From: Bacteroidaceae bacterium
Lineage (GTDB): Bacteria > Bacteroidota > Bacteroidia > Bacteroidales > Bacteroidaceae
Direction: 5' to 3'
DNA length: 64,000 nucleotides
Assembly: GCA_017464815.1 (NCBI GenBank)
Contig: JAFTYI010000027.1
Location: 19,232 to 83,231 of the forward strand
The notes under the pieces are model-generated. The model saw only the letters and a list, made by a program, of their open reading frames with translations. It did not search any database and was not told the DNA's origin. The translations under genes and the position numbers were made by a program. This document shows positions 62,789 through 64,000 of the stretch, in pieces (position 1 is the first letter of the stretch; every line of letters starts with the position of its first letter).

Positions 62789-63760
62789 TTAAATAGCATA
62801 AATTTCACTATACGCCTGATTATTTTTCACGATGGCAAAAATTTGCTTCAAAAGTTTGTTCGCAACCGCAATCATTGCCACTTTTACCGGTTTCCCTTTT
62901 TCACGTAGGCGTTCAAACAAATCCACGCACGCTTTATTGCATCTGATAGCCGAAATGGAGCACATATACAATAGTTTCCTTATCCAGCCCATTCCCATCT
63001 TACAGATATGTGCCTTCCCATGAACGGATTTCCCCGAGTCGTAAATTCTGGGGCATAGTCCGAAATAGGAACTCACCTGCTTGTAATTTTTGAATCCATG
63101 CATCCCTTTAGTCGCGGTAAGCAATGCTATGGCCGTTTTCTTTCCGACACCAGGAATGGAACTGATATTGTCAATGGCACGGCCGTCCTCTTGTCCGATA
63201 AGCGTTTCTAACTGCTTCTGTAGGTTTTCAATTCGTCTCTGCAACTGTCTGACGTGCTTACGCAGCGTGACAATCAGCGTGCTGTCATAAATGGGAGAAT
63301 GCAGGATGGCTTCAATCTGGTTCTCTGCCTGCTGGATATTCTGCTGGAACATTTCAATGCTACGGTACAGCTGCTGGATACGGATGTAGTTGCTGGGGGT
63401 GGGTTCCCATATTGTAATCTCCATTCTCCTTGCATATTCGACAAGCAGTCGGGCGTCAGCCTTGTCTGTCTTCGTACGGCACATGACTGCACGTGAGAAG
63501 TTCTTTACCGACAACGGATTCACGATTGAGACGGACACCCCCCGATCATAAAGGGCATATGCCAGTCTGAGGTGGTAAACACCTGTTGCTTCCATGACGC
63601 AAATACAGTCGTCTTGTACTTCTTTCAGAAACAGTCTGATTCCCTTTTCGTCGTATGAATAGCTGTCCTGAACACTCTTTTCATCTTCATTGAATGAAAA
63701 ACATGCATCAAATTTCTCTTTGGAGATGTCGATTCCAATAATTTTGCTTACCTTTGCCAT
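62789..63760 (-). CDS. IS110-family DEDD transposase (bridge recombinase)
   Basis: A 323-residue recombinase. The N-terminal RuvC-like DEDD domain has IIGIDISKEKFDA, VMEATGVYH and KTDKADARLLV. A coiled linker follows (about 130-190). The C-terminal Transposase_20 domain has ISSIPGVGKKTAIALL and YFGLCPRIYDSGKS, with a Ser as likely nucleophile. ATG 63760 (MAKVSKIIGID) is chosen; two extra codons would need TTG. In IS110 relatives this protein binds the bridge RNA to join donor and target DNA. It is read in the same direction as susC. Confidence 0.95.
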   Translation of the reverse strand: MAKVSKIIGIDISKEKFDACFSFNEDEKSVQDSYSYDEKGIRLFLKEVQDDCICVMEATGVYHLRLAYALYDRGVSVSIVNPLSVKNFSRAVMCRTKTDKADARLLVEYARRMEITIWEPTPSNYIRIQQLYRSIEMFQQNIQQAENQIEAILHSPIYDSTLIVTLRKHVRQLQRRIENLQKQLETLIGQEDGRAIDNISSIPGVGKKTAIALLTATKGMHGFKNYKQVSSYFGLCPRIYDSGKSVHGKAHICKMGMGWIRKLLYMCSISAIRCNKACVDLFERLREKGKPVKVAMIAVANKLLKQIFAIVKNNQAYSEIYAI

Positions 63761-63784
63761 TGACAATTATTTTTTTAAAGTTTC

Positions 63785-63980
63785 AGAAGACTCTTTGTGT
63801 GTTTCATCGATTCTACATACAGGCTCTAACGCCTAATGAACTGTTCGAAATCTACAAAGAGGGTAAAGGGGACTAACATTCTGAACGGTGTCGTATGCAC
63901 CAATGACAGTTAATAATCTTCGTCCTTTACCTCTTCTGTTTTCTTTGCGAAGATAGCGAAAAATTCGCTATCTTCGTTTT
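63785..63980 (-). ncRNA. Predicted IS110 bridge RNA with target and donor guide loops
   Basis: The minus strand upstream of the transposase folds as an IS110 bridge RNA. First is a 13-bp perfect hairpin (63948-63976). The target loop has stem AAGAGG..TAAAGG against CCTTTA..CCTCTT and top stem GGTG/CACC, with left guide AACTGTCATT (63902-63911) and right guide GTTCAG (63881-63886). The donor loop has GATT/AATC and AGGC/GCCT stems, with left guide ACAGTTCATT (63835-63844) and right guide GTATGTAG (63813-63820). ACAGTTCATT is identical to the right end of the element at 62766-62775. The RNA ends are approximate. Confidence 0.78.
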
Positions 63981-63985
63981 TTCTG

Positions 63986-63993
63986 CAAATATA
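63986..63993 (-). promoter_or_regulatory. -7 element at IS left end
   Basis: The minus strand reads TATATTTG at 63993-63986, a perfect TAnnTTTG. A -33 element in place would lie outside the window. In a circular IS the right end supplies TTTG (62785-62788) with a 20-base spacer. Confidence 0.7.
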
Positions 63994-64000
63994 GAATGAC

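Larger units (their letters stand above)
62764..63994 (-). mobile_element. IS110-family insertion sequence with bridge RNA leader
   Basis: A complete element of about 1.23 kb on the minus strand. The left end starts at 63992 with ATATTTG and the right end is at 62766. A CT dinucleotide borders both sides (63993-63994 and 62764-62765). The ends are set by three independent signs: the broken susC frame resumes exactly, guide-loop RNA matches the right end over 10 bases, and the left flank matches the target guide over all six visible bases. There are no terminal inverted repeats, as expected for IS110. Confidence 0.88.

Overview
The window looks like a chromosomal segment of a gut or oral Bacteroidales bacterium, most likely Prevotella or a close relative. 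The evidence is a SusC/SusD pair with STN and carboxypeptidase-regulatory domains, repeated Bacteroidetes promoters (TTTG, about 19-20 bases, TAnnTTTG), lipoproteins with Cys-Asp-Asp start sites, short C-terminal tails of the GIYLxxGKKVxVK type, a UpxY/NusG-like protein, and many short palindromic repeats between genes. Species is not determinable from sequence reading alone.

Left part (1-22 kb): a CapA-like gene runs off the left edge, followed by folD, a thioredoxin-family lipoprotein, ffh, tRNA-Ser(CGA), a low-molecular-weight phosphatase, and a minus-strand group of nitroreductase, DUF2520, KdsC-like and Maf genes. Then come a DUF362 protein, a TonB-dependent receptor, a NusG-type antiterminator fused to WG repeats, a five-gene surface operon (VTC domain, DUF4956, DUF2490, a small secreted protein and a Cthe_2159-like beta-helix protein), a U32 peptidase-family protein and a MetA-type homoserine acyltransferase.

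Middle (21-38 kb): two DUF4143-type AAA ATPases flank a minus-strand trio of secreted proteins built from cohesin-like, Ig-like (Big_2) and dockerin-type EF-hand modules. A HTH-like gene and a Hanks-type kinase fused through one membrane helix to BspA-type leucine-rich repeats follow. Next are a pectinesterase-like beta-helix protein, a LuxR-type regulator and a clostripain-family lipoprotein.

Right part (38-64 kb): dsbD, cyuA, a queuosine-precursor transporter, a GH43 arabinanase, a radical-SAM protein and a GH127 arabinofuranosidase run on the plus strand. They are followed by purU, hisH-hisA-hisF-hisIE, ftsE, lysC and lysA. On the minus strand a SusC/SusD/lipoprotein locus has its susC signal-peptide region split by a 1.2-kb IS110-family element.

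The most striking system is that IS110 element. Its ends can be set to the base. It carries a leader that folds like an IS110 bridge RNA with two guide loops, and the visible guides match both the element end and the interrupted gene. Joining its two ends would create a consensus Bacteroidetes promoter. Intergenic regions are crowded with several families of dispersed or tandem repeats, including 22-bp tandem arrays and a 128-bp hairpin. No rRNA, CRISPR array or prophage was seen.
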